Assembly: GCF_018687955.1 (NCBI RefSeq) | Contig: NZ_CP061309.1 | Coordinates: forward strand, 1,359,564 to 1,423,563 | Direction: 5' to 3' | Source: Polynucleobacter ibericus | Lineage (GTDB): Bacteria > Pseudomonadota > Gammaproteobacteria > Burkholderiales > Burkholderiaceae | DNA length: 64,000 bases | Shown: in pieces, positions 9,057-17,538 of the stretch | How positions within the stretch are numbered: position 1 is the first letter of the stretch | How the letters are laid out: each line of letters begins with the position of its first letter | Translations under genes and position numbers: made by a program | Notes under the pieces: generated by a model | What the model was told of the DNA's origin: nothing | The model's input: the letters and a program-made list of their open reading frames with translations, nothing else | Databases searched by the model: none

Positions 9057-9081
9057 AAGCCTCGCTTATGCGGGGCTTTTT
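9057..9081 (+). terminator. Rho-independent terminator after tRNA-Lys fragment 1
   Basis: The arms AGCCTCGC and GCGGGGCT form an 8-bp stem (one G-T pair) with loop TTAT, followed by a run of T. Confidence 0.8.
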
Positions 9082-9137
9082 ATTAATTACGATACCCTTC
9101 AAAAATAGCTCTTTAAACCCCGTTTTAGCGCCATTTT

Positions 9138-9166
9138 TTGACTAGGAAATCCACCTTAAATCTATT
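9138..9166 (+). promoter_or_regulatory. Putative promoter of the Fic toxin-antitoxin genes
   Basis: A -35-like TTGACT (9138-9143) is separated by 17 bases from TCTATT (9161-9166). The start codon of the antitoxin at 9178 follows almost at once and no Shine-Dalgarno is seen, so a leaderless or near-leaderless transcript is possible. The partial dyad CTATTAAAATAG overlaps the -10 region and could be an autoregulatory site. Confidence 0.4.
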
Positions 9167-9177
9167 AAAATAGTAGT

Positions 9178-9375
9178 ATGCCGATTAAGCTTGCCACCCA
9201 ATCTCAGGTACGCCAATACAACGTTTCTAATGCTGTAGCGTCTGCTCGTATTGAAGGCGTTGTTCCAACTAAGCAGTTAGAGCAAAACCTTACTGACTAT
9301 ATTTCTGGCAAAAAGAGTATTGCGCAATTAGTGGAAGAAACTAAACAACGTTATGTCACGCTACGACGCGGATGA
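9178..9375 (+). CDS. VbhA-like antitoxin of a class I Fic module
   Basis: A 65-residue protein with the class I Fic inhibitory motif S/T-xxx-E-G/N, here Ser22-ARI-Glu26-Gly27. In this family the Glu inserts into the Fic active site and blocks productive ATP binding. The length and position match VbhA-type antitoxins. It overlaps the following fic gene by 23 bases in another frame, so the two are translationally coupled. The pair sits alone between two tRNA-Lys 3' repeats. The start is the first ATG, with no recognisable ribosome binding site. Confidence 0.8.
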   Translation: MPIKLATQSQVRQYNVSNAVASARIEGVVPTKQLEQNLTDYISGKKSIAQLVEETKQRYVTLRRG

Positions 9376-9946
9376 CACTTACTGCTACCCAGGTACAGAC
9401 GTACTTCGAAACAAAGCAGAAATTACTAACGCACAAGATTTAGACTCCTACGAAGGGGAGCTATCCACTCTGCGTTCAATTGAAATTCTAGAAAATCCTG
9501 TAGCTGGTCAATTTGATCTTGCCCATCTTCAACGCATTCATCTAGCCCTCTTTCAGGATGTATATGATTGGGCCGGAAAGATCCGCACAGTAGATATTAG
9601 TCGCGGCAATAGTCGTTTTGCCAATGTGCGCTTTATTGAATCAGCCGCAAACGATATCTTCAATAAATTAGCCCGTGAAAACTGGCTTAAGGGGCTGGAT
9701 GCTGACACCCTGTCAAAAAGACTGGCTCACTACCTATCAGAGATCAACGCCCTACACCCTTTTCGAGAGGGGAATGGTCGCGTACAACGCATATTTATCT
9801 CCCAACTTAGTCAATCAGCAGGCTATCAACTCGACTACTCCGACCTGGAGCAGGAGCAAATTTATCGAGCAATGGAGCTAGCCTTTAATGGCGATGAACT
9901 CATTCTTGCCAATCTCATTCTTGAGCGACTAGAGAAAAGCCAATAG
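9353..9946 (+). CDS. fic: Fic-domain protein adenylyltransferase (toxin)
   Basis: A 197-residue protein consisting of essentially one Fic domain. It has the complete catalytic motif HPFREGNGRVQR at residues 135-146, including the catalytic His135, so it should transfer AMP from ATP to target proteins. It lacks an N-terminal inhibitory helix of its own, which fits class I, where inhibition comes from the separate antitoxin encoded just upstream with a 23-base overlap. Known VbhT/FicT toxins modify type II topoisomerases; the target here is not known. The module fills nearly all of the space between two tRNA-Lys repeats. Confidence 0.9.
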   Translation: MSRYDADDTYCYPGTDVLRNKAEITNAQDLDSYEGELSTLRSIEILENPVAGQFDLAHLQRIHLALFQDVYDWAGKIRTVDISRGNSRFANVRFIESAANDIFNKLARENWLKGLDADTLSKRLAHYLSEINALHPFREGNGRVQRIFISQLSQSAGYQLDYSDLEQEQIYRAMELAFNGDELILANLILERLEKSQ

Positions 9947-9994
9947 GCTTGCGCAAGTTGCAACCCTGTCTGAGCCAATTAAATCTCTTTAAGC

Positions 9995-10031
9995 CCGTTG
10001 GTCGCGAGTTCGAATCTCGCCCGACCCACCA
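9995..10031 (+). repeat. tRNA-Lys 3'-end fragment, att-like repeat copy 2
   Basis: These 37 bases are identical to 9012-9048: the end of the anticodon stem, variable loop, T-arm, acceptor strand and CCA. Identity stops at the anticodon loop, where copy 2 reads CTTTAAG. No 5' half of the tRNA precedes it. With copy 1 it brackets the Fic module, and with the degraded copy 3 it brackets the selenium gene cluster. Confidence 0.88.
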
Positions 10032-10038
10032 ATTATGC

Positions 10039-10071
10039 AAAGGGATCACAGCAATGTGGTCCCTTTTCTTT
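10039..10071 (+). terminator. Terminator after tRNA-Lys fragment 2
   Basis: A 12-bp stem (AAAGGGATCACA with TGTGGTCCCTTT, one G-T pair) closes a GCAA tetraloop and is followed by TTTTCTTTT. It may also act on the converging MFS gene, which ends at 10140. Confidence 0.8.
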
Positions 10072-10139
10072 TGGCTGAATGGAATGGATTATTGAAGGTA
10101 TCCATTTCTACTTCTACTATAGAGATTTGGCGCTGGGAC

Positions 10140-11315
10140 TTAAGTCTCTTTTTTATAGTCCACCCAAAAGGCCATTAATACAAAAGCTACTAACGCACAA
10201 CTGCCTGAGAACATGAATGCATAAATCGGCGCTACCGATTCGTATATCCAACCAAAGAAAAATGAGGCTGGGAAAAGCATTAATCCCGTGATTAAATTAA
10301 ACCAACCAAAAGCTGTACCAGCCAATCCCTTGGGGGCCATATCTGCTACCAACGCTTTCTCAACCCCTTCTGTAGCCGCCTTAAATAGACCATAAATGCC
10401 AAAGAGTGCAAATATTTGGTAGGTGGTGAGCCCAGGTAAACCCATGCATATGTAGAAAAAAGCAAAAGCAATCCAAGCAATCAGAATAAATAGCTTTCGC
10501 CCAAATCGATCAGACAAAGCCGATAAAGGTGTTCCAAATAAAGTAGTGATGAGGGAGATTGCGGCCCATAAAAGCGGAATTTGCTCTTGAGGAACCCCTG
10601 CCTCTCTCGCCCTTAACAACAAAAACATATCTGAAGAATTGGCCAAAGCAAAGATTCCAGCTACTACTAAATACCTTTTAAATTGATCTGGCATGCCTTT
10701 CAGAGACCAGCTAAATTTACTGGCTTGCGGGTTGGCCTCCCTCTGCGGTTCTTTAATGCACAAAGCAAGAGTCACTGTAATGACTGCCGGCACGATTGCC
10801 CAAAGAAAGATATCTTTAAGCGGAACACCCATGGATAAAAATAAAGCAGCCAACAGGGGGCCAATTACAGCGCCTGCGTTGTCCATCGAGCGATGTAAAC
10901 CAAATGTAACGCCGCGTTGATTCTCATTGACTGTTTCAGCCAGCAGAGCATCTCTCGGAGAACTGCGCAGACCTTTACCCATGCGATCTGTAAAACGAAT
11001 CGCCAAAACCCATAACCATGAGTTAGCAATCGCAATGAGCGGTCTCCCAATACCTGCTAGCGTGTAACCCAGAACAATCCAAGGCTTTGCTTTTTTAGTG
11101 CGATCAACAATGACGCCTGAAACTAATTTAAAAATACTAGAAGTTGCTTCAGCAATTCCTTCGATGATACCCAGCGCTTTAGGCCCTGCCATTAATACTG
11201 AAGCTAGGTATAAAGGCATTAGCGGATAAAGCATCTCGCTAGCCGAATCATTTACTAGGCTAATAAGTCCAATCAGCCAAACGGTGCGAGGAAGGGCGAG
11301 GATGGTTTTAAGCAT
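10140..11315 (-). CDS. Major facilitator superfamily transporter
   Basis: A 391-residue membrane protein with about twelve hydrophobic segments and the MFS loop motifs (DRTKKAKP after helix 2, DRFGRK in the second half at ALSDRFGRKLF). The branch resembles uncharacterised MFS proteins often annotated as multidrug or sugar-phosphate-like permeases. The substrate is unknown. It is the first gene inside the cassette bounded by tRNA-Lys repeats 2 and 3, transcribed away from the selenium genes. A role in export or import of a pathway product is only a guess. Confidence 0.85.
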   Translation of the reverse strand: MLKTILALPRTVWLIGLISLVNDSASEMLYPLMPLYLASVLMAGPKALGIIEGIAEATSSIFKLVSGVIVDRTKKAKPWIVLGYTLAGIGRPLIAIANSWLWVLAIRFTDRMGKGLRSSPRDALLAETVNENQRGVTFGLHRSMDNAGAVIGPLLAALFLSMGVPLKDIFLWAIVPAVITVTLALCIKEPQREANPQASKFSWSLKGMPDQFKRYLVVAGIFALANSSDMFLLLRAREAGVPQEQIPLLWAAISLITTLFGTPLSALSDRFGRKLFILIAWIAFAFFYICMGLPGLTTYQIFALFGIYGLFKAATEGVEKALVADMAPKGLAGTAFGWFNLITGLMLFPASFFFGWIYESVAPIYAFMFSGSCALVAFVLMAFWVDYKKET

Positions 11316-11348
11316 TACAGACTCAATTTAGCACCATAGTCTCATTTT

Positions 11349-11376
11349 TTGTCGTTTTAAATGGCACTCCTATAAT
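11349..11376 (+). promoter_or_regulatory. Putative sigma70 promoter of the DUF3147 gene
   Basis: A -35-like TTGTCG (11349-11354) is 16 bases from a consensus -10 TATAAT (11371-11376). The start codon at 11406 lies 30 bases downstream. Confidence 0.55.
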
Positions 11377-11405
11377 GGGGTAACCCTTCAACAACAAAGG
11401 CTGAG

Positions 11406-11756
11406 ATGACTTGGATCATTACAAAATATCTATTAACAGCCGGAATGGTTGTATTCATCTCTGAAGTGGCCAAGAGAAGCGATAGGTTAGGCGGCTTTAT
11501 AGCGGCTTTGCCCTTAATGACGCTTTTAACACTCGTATGGCTGTACGTAGAAAATCAGCCCGAAGAAAAAATTGCTAATCACGCTTATTACACCTTCTGG
11601 TATGTGATTCCGACATTACCTATGTTTCTATTGTTTCCATACCTGCTTCCAAGACTAGGCTTCTGGCTAACGATGGGGGCAAGTGTTATGGCTACAGTAA
11701 TCTGCTTTAGCTTGTTTACTGTGCTGATGAAGAGCTTTGGAATTAATTTGGTCTAA
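11406..11756 (+). CDS. DUF3147-family small membrane protein
   Basis: A 116-residue protein with four hydrophobic segments and short charged loops (EVAKRSDRLGGFIAALPL), resembling the DUF3147 family of unknown function. It is preceded by a good promoter and lies between the MFS gene and the EgtB-like gene. It may be the first gene transcribed in the direction of the selenium cluster, although 129 bases separate it from the next gene. Confidence 0.65.
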   Translation: MTWIITKYLLTAGMVVFISEVAKRSDRLGGFIAALPLMTLLTLVWLYVENQPEEKIANHAYYTFWYVIPTLPMFLLFPYLLPRLGFWLTMGASVMATVICFSLFTVLMKSFGINLV

Positions 11757-11885
11757 ATAAAAACCATCTGAATGGGGTTTTGGTGATTCTTGAAGTCTAT
11801 AGGCGAATAGAAGCCCCCACAAAAGGATTCTTATTTCTCGGCCCCCTATTTCCAATTAAAAACTAAAGATTGCGTAAAATAATTT

Positions 11886-13037
11886 ATGCCTAATTCTTCG
11901 GCCAACGATTACCTACTTTATTTTCCTTATCCAACAGCGTCAACGTTGTCGGAGTGGCTAGAAGAAAGTAATGGCATTACACGCCATATTCTCGAGAATA
12001 TGCCAGCGGCAGATCATGTAGTTCCCCAGCTCAATATTTTGAACCCTCCCCTTTGGGAATTTGGTCACTTAACTTGGTTTCATGAATTCTGGATTCATCG
12101 TGATGGCCAAGTAGACCGAGCCTCATACCTGAAGGATGCTGATTACTTATTTAATTCTTCAGAGATTGCGCATCAAGATCGCTGGACAACTCCAATGCCA
12201 TCACTCGAAAGTCTTCTGGAGTACAACCACAACATTATTAGCAGCACCCAAGAATTGCTGTGTAAACCAATTGACAATAAAACCGCCTACTTTGTTCAAC
12301 TAGCGATCTTGCATCAGGATATGCACAATGAAGCATTTGCTTATATGTGGCAAACCATGGGACGCTCCAAGCCCTTCGAAGCATTCTCCAAGTCAAGCAA
12401 GCCTCTAGCCAATGCGCAGACCTGGATCCATTTTCCAGAATCTTCAGTTGAAGCTGGCTCTCAACAGGGCTCTGGATTTATTTTTGATAATGAAAAATGG
12501 CTGCACTCCATTCATCTTCCCGCCTTTGATATTTCGAGCAGGCCAGTTATCAATGGCGACTACCTAGAATTTATAGAGTCGCCAGCGAACAAATCTGGCA
12601 TCAAAACTGTTGCGCCACCATCTCACTGGAAAAAGGATGGGGATATTTGGCTTGAGCGTTTCTTTAATGAATGGCTTCCTTTAAACCCTGCATCAACATT
12701 ACGCCACGTTAGCTACCTCGATGCCTTACGCTTTTGTGAACATCATCAAGTACGCTTACCCAACGAACATGAGCTCAGCCAGTTAATGAGACAACCAGGA
12801 ATAGCTTGGCACGCCTCAAACCTATGGGAGTGGACTAGCAGTACATTTGCTCCCTTCCCTGGATTTAGCACTGATCCCTATGTCGACTATTCACAACCCT
12901 GGTTTGATGGCACCTATCAAGTCCTAAAAGGGGGTAGCCCATTTACACCTGATCGCCTTAAGAGAATAGGGTTTCGTAACTTTTATCAAGGCCACAGAAG
13001 CGATCATTTTTGCGGCTTTCGCACGTGTTTACTCTAA
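11886..13037 (+). CDS. senA: SenA-like selenoneine synthase (EgtB-family non-haem iron enzyme)
   Basis: A 383-residue protein of the EgtB superfamily. The N-terminal DinB-like domain carries the three iron ligands, His61 in NPPLWEFGHLTWF and His143/His147 in LHQDMHNEAF. The C-terminal sulfatase-modifying-factor (FGE) domain ends in GFRNFYQGHRSDHFCGFRTC. EgtB forms a C-S bond on hercynine; its paralogue SenA forms a C-Se bond with a selenosugar (established in the senABC pathway). I choose SenA because a selD/senC gene follows 59 bases later and a SenB-like gene and egtD lie in the same cassette, while no egtC, egtA or egtE is present. By sequence alone EgtB cannot be excluded. Confidence 0.78.
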   Translation: MPNSSANDYLLYFPYPTASTLSEWLEESNGITRHILENMPAADHVVPQLNILNPPLWEFGHLTWFHEFWIHRDGQVDRASYLKDADYLFNSSEIAHQDRWTTPMPSLESLLEYNHNIISSTQELLCKPIDNKTAYFVQLAILHQDMHNEAFAYMWQTMGRSKPFEAFSKSSKPLANAQTWIHFPESSVEAGSQQGSGFIFDNEKWLHSIHLPAFDISSRPVINGDYLEFIESPANKSGIKTVAPPSHWKKDGDIWLERFFNEWLPLNPASTLRHVSYLDALRFCEHHQVRLPNEHELSQLMRQPGIAWHASNLWEWTSSTFAPFPGFSTDPYVDYSQPWFDGTYQVLKGGSPFTPDRLKRIGFRNFYQGHRSDHFCGFRTCLL

Positions 13038-13096
13038 ATTGGGTAAGCTCATGATCTTATGTCGATTTTCAACTTTAAATAGATTATTCACTTCTT

Positions 13097-14143
13097 ATGA
13101 CTACACCTTATAACGGCCGCCTCACCTCTTTATCACATGGCGGAGGATGTGGCTGTAAGATTGCGCCCGGCGTCTTAAGCGACATTCTAAAAACTTCGCC
13201 GATGCGCAATATACCCGCCGCCCTTTTAGCAGGTTCTGATAACAACGAAGATGCTGCTGTATATCAGATTAATGAAAATCAGGCGATTGTTGCTACCACT
13301 GATTTTTTTATGCCAATTGTGGATGATCCGTTTGAGTTTGGACGCATCGCTGCAACAAATGCGATCTCTGACATTTATGCAATGGGCGCACAACCCCTTT
13401 TTGCACTCGCGCTACTCGGTATGCCAATTCAAGTTTTACCATTAGAAGTAATACAGCAAGTCACTGCTGGCGGCGAATCGGTCTGTAATGATGCTGGCAT
13501 CATGATTGCTGGTGGTCACTCCATTGATACAGTAGAACCTATTTACGGATTGGTAGCGATCGGCATAGTCGATCCAAAAAATCTGAAACGCAATAATGGC
13601 GCTCGTGCTGGAGACAGTATTATTTTAAGTAAACCATTAGGTGTGGGCATACTATCAGCAGCCCTGAAAAAAGAAGTTCTCTCAGAGGCTGGCTACAAGC
13701 AGATGATCGCTCTGACTACCAAGTTAAACAAGCCCGGTGTTGCGCTCTCTCGACTCGAGGGTGTGCACGCGCTCACGGATGTTACTGGCTTTGGTTTGGC
13801 TGGACACCTTTTGGAGATGGCCAGGGGCTCTCACTTGCAGGCTCAGTTAAATTGGAATGCTATTCCAGTAGTGCAAGAAGCTATTGAACACGTCAAAGCA
13901 GACATCTTTACAGGCGCATCCACACGGAATTGGGCGGGTTACAGCAATGAAGTTGAGCTAGCAAGCCCCCTTGGGCTGTGGCAACAAAATGTATTAACCG
14001 ATCCACAAACCAGCGGTGGTTTATTAATTGCTTGCGCGCCAGAACAAGAGGCCGAAGTCCTATCTATCCTAAATGCCGATGGATTTACAAGTGCCAGTAA
14101 GATAGGTCACTTTGCTACGGGTTCCGGCCTGACTGTTGCTTAA
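13097..14143 (+). CDS. selD: Selenophosphate synthetase (SelD / SenC)
   Basis: A 348-residue ATP-dependent enzyme making selenophosphate from selenide. The N-terminal active-site loop GGGCGCK gives Cys18 and Lys21, matching the essential Cys17 and Lys20 of E. coli SelD. The Cys is not replaced by selenocysteine. The TDFFMPIVDDP and GGHSIDTVEPIYG motifs bind metal and ATP. No selA, selB, tRNA-Sec or mnmH/ybbB is in the window. Its place between senA and a PhnDCEE-like importer points to service in selenoneine synthesis, for which the paralogue is called SenC. Whether it also serves selenocysteine elsewhere in the genome cannot be seen. Confidence 0.93.
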   Translation: MTTPYNGRLTSLSHGGGCGCKIAPGVLSDILKTSPMRNIPAALLAGSDNNEDAAVYQINENQAIVATTDFFMPIVDDPFEFGRIAATNAISDIYAMGAQPLFALALLGMPIQVLPLEVIQQVTAGGESVCNDAGIMIAGGHSIDTVEPIYGLVAIGIVDPKNLKRNNGARAGDSIILSKPLGVGILSAALKKEVLSEAGYKQMIALTTKLNKPGVALSRLEGVHALTDVTGFGLAGHLLEMARGSHLQAQLNWNAIPVVQEAIEHVKADIFTGASTRNWAGYSNEVELASPLGLWQQNVLTDPQTSGGLLIACAPEQEAEVLSILNADGFTSASKIGHFATGSGLTVA

Positions 14144-14176
14144 TTATTCTTTTAATCCTAACCAAAAGATCATTCC

Positions 14177-15058
14177 ATGAAATTCCTACAAATTACTCTT
14201 CTCAAAAAATTCTCTGCACTATTGCTAGCATTTGGTTTTGCTTGCAGCATCAGCACTGGAGTCTTAGCCCAGGATGTCTTGCGTATCTCAGCTATTCCTG
14301 ATGAGTCGCCTACAGAGCTACAGCGCAAATTTAAACCGCTTGGCGACTACCTCTCCAAAGAAACTGGCATGAAAGTGGAATTCACCCCGGTGACTGACTA
14401 TGCTGCAGTTGTAGAGGCTTTAGCAACCAAGAAGATTGATATGGCTTGGCTAGGTGGGTTTACTTATGTGCAGACCAAAATTAGAACAAATGGCACAGCT
14501 ATTCCGATTATTCAGCGTGTTGAAGATGAAAAATTTACGAGCGTCTTTATCGTGCCTGCTGATAGCACATTAAAAACGCTAGGCGAATTAAAAGGTAAAA
14601 CGATGGCCTTTGGTTCCCCCTCTTCCACTTCGGGTCACTTAATGCCACGTTATTTTTTAATGCAAGCCGGCATTAACCCAGATAAAGACTTTAAGAACAT
14701 CGCCTTTTCAGGAGCGCATGATGCAACAGTAGCCTTTGTAGCTAGCGGCAAAGCTGATGTTGGAGCACTTAACGCCTCGGTATGGACAAAATTGAACGAG
14801 GCTAAAAATCCGAATGCACTCAAATCAAAAGTACTCTCTACAACGCCCCCTTATTTTGATTACAACTGGACGGTACGGGGAGATTTAGATCCAGCTTTAG
14901 TAAAGAAGATTACTGATGCTTTCTTAAAGCTCGATGCAAGCAATCCTAACTACAAAGAATTGATGGATCTTCAACGTGCAAGCAAATATGTAACAACCAA
15001 ATCATCGAATTACGACGATATTGAAAAAGCTGCTCGCTCAGCTGGATTAATTAAGTAG
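14177..15058 (+). CDS. Periplasmic binding protein of a PhnD-like ABC importer, putative selenium oxyanion transporter
   Basis: A 293-residue protein with a signal peptide (cleavage after VLAQ, about residue 32). Its mature part begins DVLRISAIPDESPTELQRKFKPL, typical of the phosphate/phosphite/phosphonate (PhnD) binding-protein superfamily. No lipobox is present. The gene follows selD by 33 bases and heads a binding protein-ATPase-permease-permease set. A branch of this family that neighbours selD genes has been named putative selenate-binding (TIGR04553, from memory). No phosphonate-degradation gene (phnGHIJKLM, phnX, phnW) is nearby. The selenium assignment is therefore from context; phosphite or phosphonate remains the alternative. 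Confidence 0.75.
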   Translation: MKFLQITLLKKFSALLLAFGFACSISTGVLAQDVLRISAIPDESPTELQRKFKPLGDYLSKETGMKVEFTPVTDYAAVVEALATKKIDMAWLGGFTYVQTKIRTNGTAIPIIQRVEDEKFTSVFIVPADSTLKTLGELKGKTMAFGSPSSTSGHLMPRYFLMQAGINPDKDFKNIAFSGAHDATVAFVASGKADVGALNASVWTKLNEAKNPNALKSKVLSTTPPYFDYNWTVRGDLDPALVKKITDAFLKLDASNPNYKELMDLQRASKYVTTKSSNYDDIEKAARSAGLIK

Positions 15059-15062
15059 TCTC

Positions 15063-15842
15063 GTGGGATTTTCCTTACAACAACTGAGCTTTAAGCACAG
15101 CAATGGCACACCCGCACTAAGCCAAGTATCTTTAGCAGCTAGTGCCGGTGAGTGCATTGCCATTATTGGACCTTCTGGCTCAGGTAAGACAACGCTTTTG
15201 AACATCCTCGCTACTGCTTTAAAGCCAACTCATGGAAGCACTGAAATACTGGGAGCCAATCCCTGGAGTCTATCGAAATCATCCCTCAGAAAATTACGGT
15301 CAACCATTGGTTTAGTCCATCAAGCACCACCGATTCCTTTGAGACAACGCGTCATCACTGCCATTCTTGCAGGTCGGCTCGGGCAATGGCCTCTATGGAA
15401 ATCAATTTTGTCATTAATTTATCCGGTGGATATTATTGGTCCGCAGTCCTGTCTTGAGCGCTTAGATCTCACTGATAAGCTATTTGATCGGTGCGATTGT
15501 CTATCGGGCGGCCAACTACAACGTGTCGGCGTTGCCAGAGTGATGTATCAAGAGCCGCAACTGATTCTTGCTGACGAGCCAGTATCTGCAATGGATCCTG
15601 TACTGTCTGATCTCACTATTAGCGTCTTGATTGCCGAGACCAAGAAACGAAATGCCACCTTAGTCTCAAGCCTTCATGCAGTAGATATTGCCCTGCGCTG
15701 GTTTCCACGCATTATTGGAATTCGAGATGGTCAAGTCATGTTTGACTTACCCTCCAGTGAAGTTGGCGAGGCCATATTGAAAGAACTCTATGCATCAGAA
15801 CTCGGCGGTCTCCCGATGCAAACCAACCATCCTATGCTCTAA
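15063..15842 (+). CDS. PhnC-like ABC transporter ATPase (putative selenium importer)
   Basis: A 259-residue ABC ATPase starting with GTG 4 bases after the binding-protein stop, so coupled translation is likely. It shows Walker A GPSGSGKTT, a Q-loop in VHQAPP, the signature LSGGQLQRVGVARV and Walker B LILADEP. The layout matches PhnC of phosphonate importers. It powers the two permeases encoded next. The unusual Asp/His region SLHAVDIAL follows the family's H-loop. Confidence 0.88.
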   Translation: MGFSLQQLSFKHSNGTPALSQVSLAASAGECIAIIGPSGSGKTTLLNILATALKPTHGSTEILGANPWSLSKSSLRKLRSTIGLVHQAPPIPLRQRVITAILAGRLGQWPLWKSILSLIYPVDIIGPQSCLERLDLTDKLFDRCDCLSGGQLQRVGVARVMYQEPQLILADEPVSAMDPVLSDLTISVLIAETKKRNATLVSSLHAVDIALRWFPRIIGIRDGQVMFDLPSSEVGEAILKELYASELGGLPMQTNHPML

Positions 15843-15875
15843 CGGCATCTAGGCGCACTCCTTTTTCAATTCGCA

Positions 15876-16703
15876 ATGCTGCTAAAAAGCACTCCTAGAG
15901 ACCCTGCAACACCCTATCGTTTTTTTGGACTGGTAGTTGCTATTTGTATTCTATGGCCCATGTTACAACTGGCTCAGTTTGAGCCCATGCTCTTGATTGA
16001 TCCTAACAACACTAAAGTCATGGGTGACTTTTTAGAGCAATTTTTTCCACCCAATATTCAGCCAGATTTTTTATCGCTTGTTCTAAAAGCTACTGTTGAA
16101 ACTTTAGCCATGGCGACTGCAGGAATAGCCTTAGCAATGATCATTGCCATTCCACTTGGCTTAATCATTTCTTATAACTTATCAATTTCAAGAATTGGCC
16201 CAAGTTCTGATCATCAGCTTGCTCAATTTGTAAGATTTCTTGCGCGTACTTTGATGTTAGTGCTACGAGGCATTCCAGAAATTGTATGGGCGCTTTTGCT
16301 AGTCAGAGTATTTGGCCTGGGTCCTATTGCGGGTGTTTTGGCTATTGCTATCACCTATGGCGGCATGTTGGCAAAGGTCTACTCTGAAATTCTAGAATCT
16401 GGCAACACCCTGCCCGCTAGAGCACTCATTCTTACTGGAAGCGGACGCATAGCCTCATTTCTATATGGTCTACTACCAAGCTCAGCCCAAGAGCTTGCCT
16501 CTTACACCGTCTATCGCTGGGAGTGCGCTGTTAGGGCCTCTGTAGTCATGGGATTTGTAGGCGCGGGTGGACTGGGTCAACTCATGGATCAATCTATGAA
16601 AATGCTCAATGGTGGAGAAGTTTCTACTATCTTGATTGTTTTCTTGGGTTTGGTATTACTGGCTGACTATATTAGCTTGGTAATCAGAAAGCAGTTAGCA
16701 TGA
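15876..16703 (+). CDS. PhnE-like ABC transporter permease 1
   Basis: A 275-residue permease with about six membrane segments and the PhnE-type coupling region (ALILTGSGRIASFLYGLLPSSAQ in part), then RWECAVRASVVMGFVGAGGLGQ. It is 33 bases downstream of the ATPase gene and overlaps the second permease gene by 4 bases. The two permeases are clearly paralogous and would form a heterodimeric channel. Confidence 0.88.
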   Translation: MLLKSTPRDPATPYRFFGLVVAICILWPMLQLAQFEPMLLIDPNNTKVMGDFLEQFFPPNIQPDFLSLVLKATVETLAMATAGIALAMIIAIPLGLIISYNLSISRIGPSSDHQLAQFVRFLARTLMLVLRGIPEIVWALLLVRVFGLGPIAGVLAIAITYGGMLAKVYSEILESGNTLPARALILTGSGRIASFLYGLLPSSAQELASYTVYRWECAVRASVVMGFVGAGGLGQLMDQSMKMLNGGEVSTILIVFLGLVLLADYISLVIRKQLA

Positions 16704-17506
16704 GCAGGCCTATTAGCATTCAACCAGCTCGTCAATTTTGCTTGAAGTGTCTTCTCATGCTGTTGATTATTTTTGGCGTAACCATTAGCAGCTTTATTTA
16801 TCTATCGCTAAATCCAGCCGATCTATTTACCTTCCAGGCCATGAAAAATATGGCGGAGTTTATTGGACGATTTTTCCCACCAGATCTCAGCGTTGATTTT
16901 TTAGAAAAAATTTGGCAAGGCATTCTCCAAACACTGGCTATCTCGGCTTTAGCAACACTCATCGCTGCGGCACTCAGCATTCTGATTTCACTTCCTGTAT
17001 CAGGCAGATTTGGGGCTATCGCTAAATGGCTATCGCGCTTCTTCTGTAACTTCCTAAGATCTGTGCCAGAGCTCGTTTGGGCAGCATTAATGGTTCTCGC
17101 TGTTGGCTTAGGACCGTTTGCAGGAACCTTAGCCTTAACACTTCACACCACAGGCGTTTTAGGAAGATTATTTGGAGAAACTTTAGAAAACAATCCAATA
17201 GCCGCGAGCAATGCATTGGTTCTGGGTGGCTCCGGAAGAATCGCCTCCTTTTTATATGGCACCTTGCCTGGCATTGCACCCCAACTACTCTCATATAGCC
17301 TTTATCGCTGGGAAATGAATATTCGCATGGCAACTATTTTGGGGTTTGTAGGCGCTGGTGGCCTTGGACAGATGTTGTATTACGAACTCTCACTCCTTAG
17401 AGAGGCACAAGCATCCACCGTGATTATTGCTATGCTGTTATTGGTAATACTAGTAGATCTCATCAGCACCAAACTTCGCCGTATTCAGATGCACAATTTA
17501 GGCTAG
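16700..17506 (+). CDS. PhnE-like ABC transporter permease 2
   Basis: A 268-residue permease paralogous to the preceding one, with matching motifs (LVLGGSGRIASFLYGTLPG and RWEMNIRMATILGFVGAGGLGQ). It begins with ATGA overlapping the stop of permease 1. Together with the binding protein and ATPase it completes one importer. The gene for EgtD follows after 32 bases, so transporter and methyltransferase are probably in one transcript with senA and selD. Confidence 0.88.
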   Translation: MSRPISIQPARQFCLKCLLMLLIIFGVTISSFIYLSLNPADLFTFQAMKNMAEFIGRFFPPDLSVDFLEKIWQGILQTLAISALATLIAAALSILISLPVSGRFGAIAKWLSRFFCNFLRSVPELVWAALMVLAVGLGPFAGTLALTLHTTGVLGRLFGETLENNPIAASNALVLGGSGRIASFLYGTLPGIAPQLLSYSLYRWEMNIRMATILGFVGAGGLGQMLYYELSLLREAQASTVIIAMLLLVILVDLISTKLRRIQMHNLG

Positions 17507-17538
17507 ATATCCTGATCCTCTTATAGACCATCGCCCTC

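Noticed and set aside
9004-10031. Possible functional tRNA-Lys genes
   Set aside because: Only the 3' halves are present; no D-arm or 5' acceptor GGGTCGG precedes either copy.
11377-11406. 5' half of a TPP-riboswitch-like sequence (GGGGT, CCCTTC, AAGGCTGAGA) ahead of the DUF3147 gene
   Set aside because: The second half (CTGATCTGGATAATGCC-like) is missing, the match runs into the start codon, and the -10 at 11371-11376 would start RNA inside it. Treated as chance or a remnant.
13097-14143. Selenocysteine in SelD or another recoded UGA gene
   Set aside because: SelD has Cys codons in the active loop, and no selA, selB, tRNA-Sec or in-frame TGA extension was seen.
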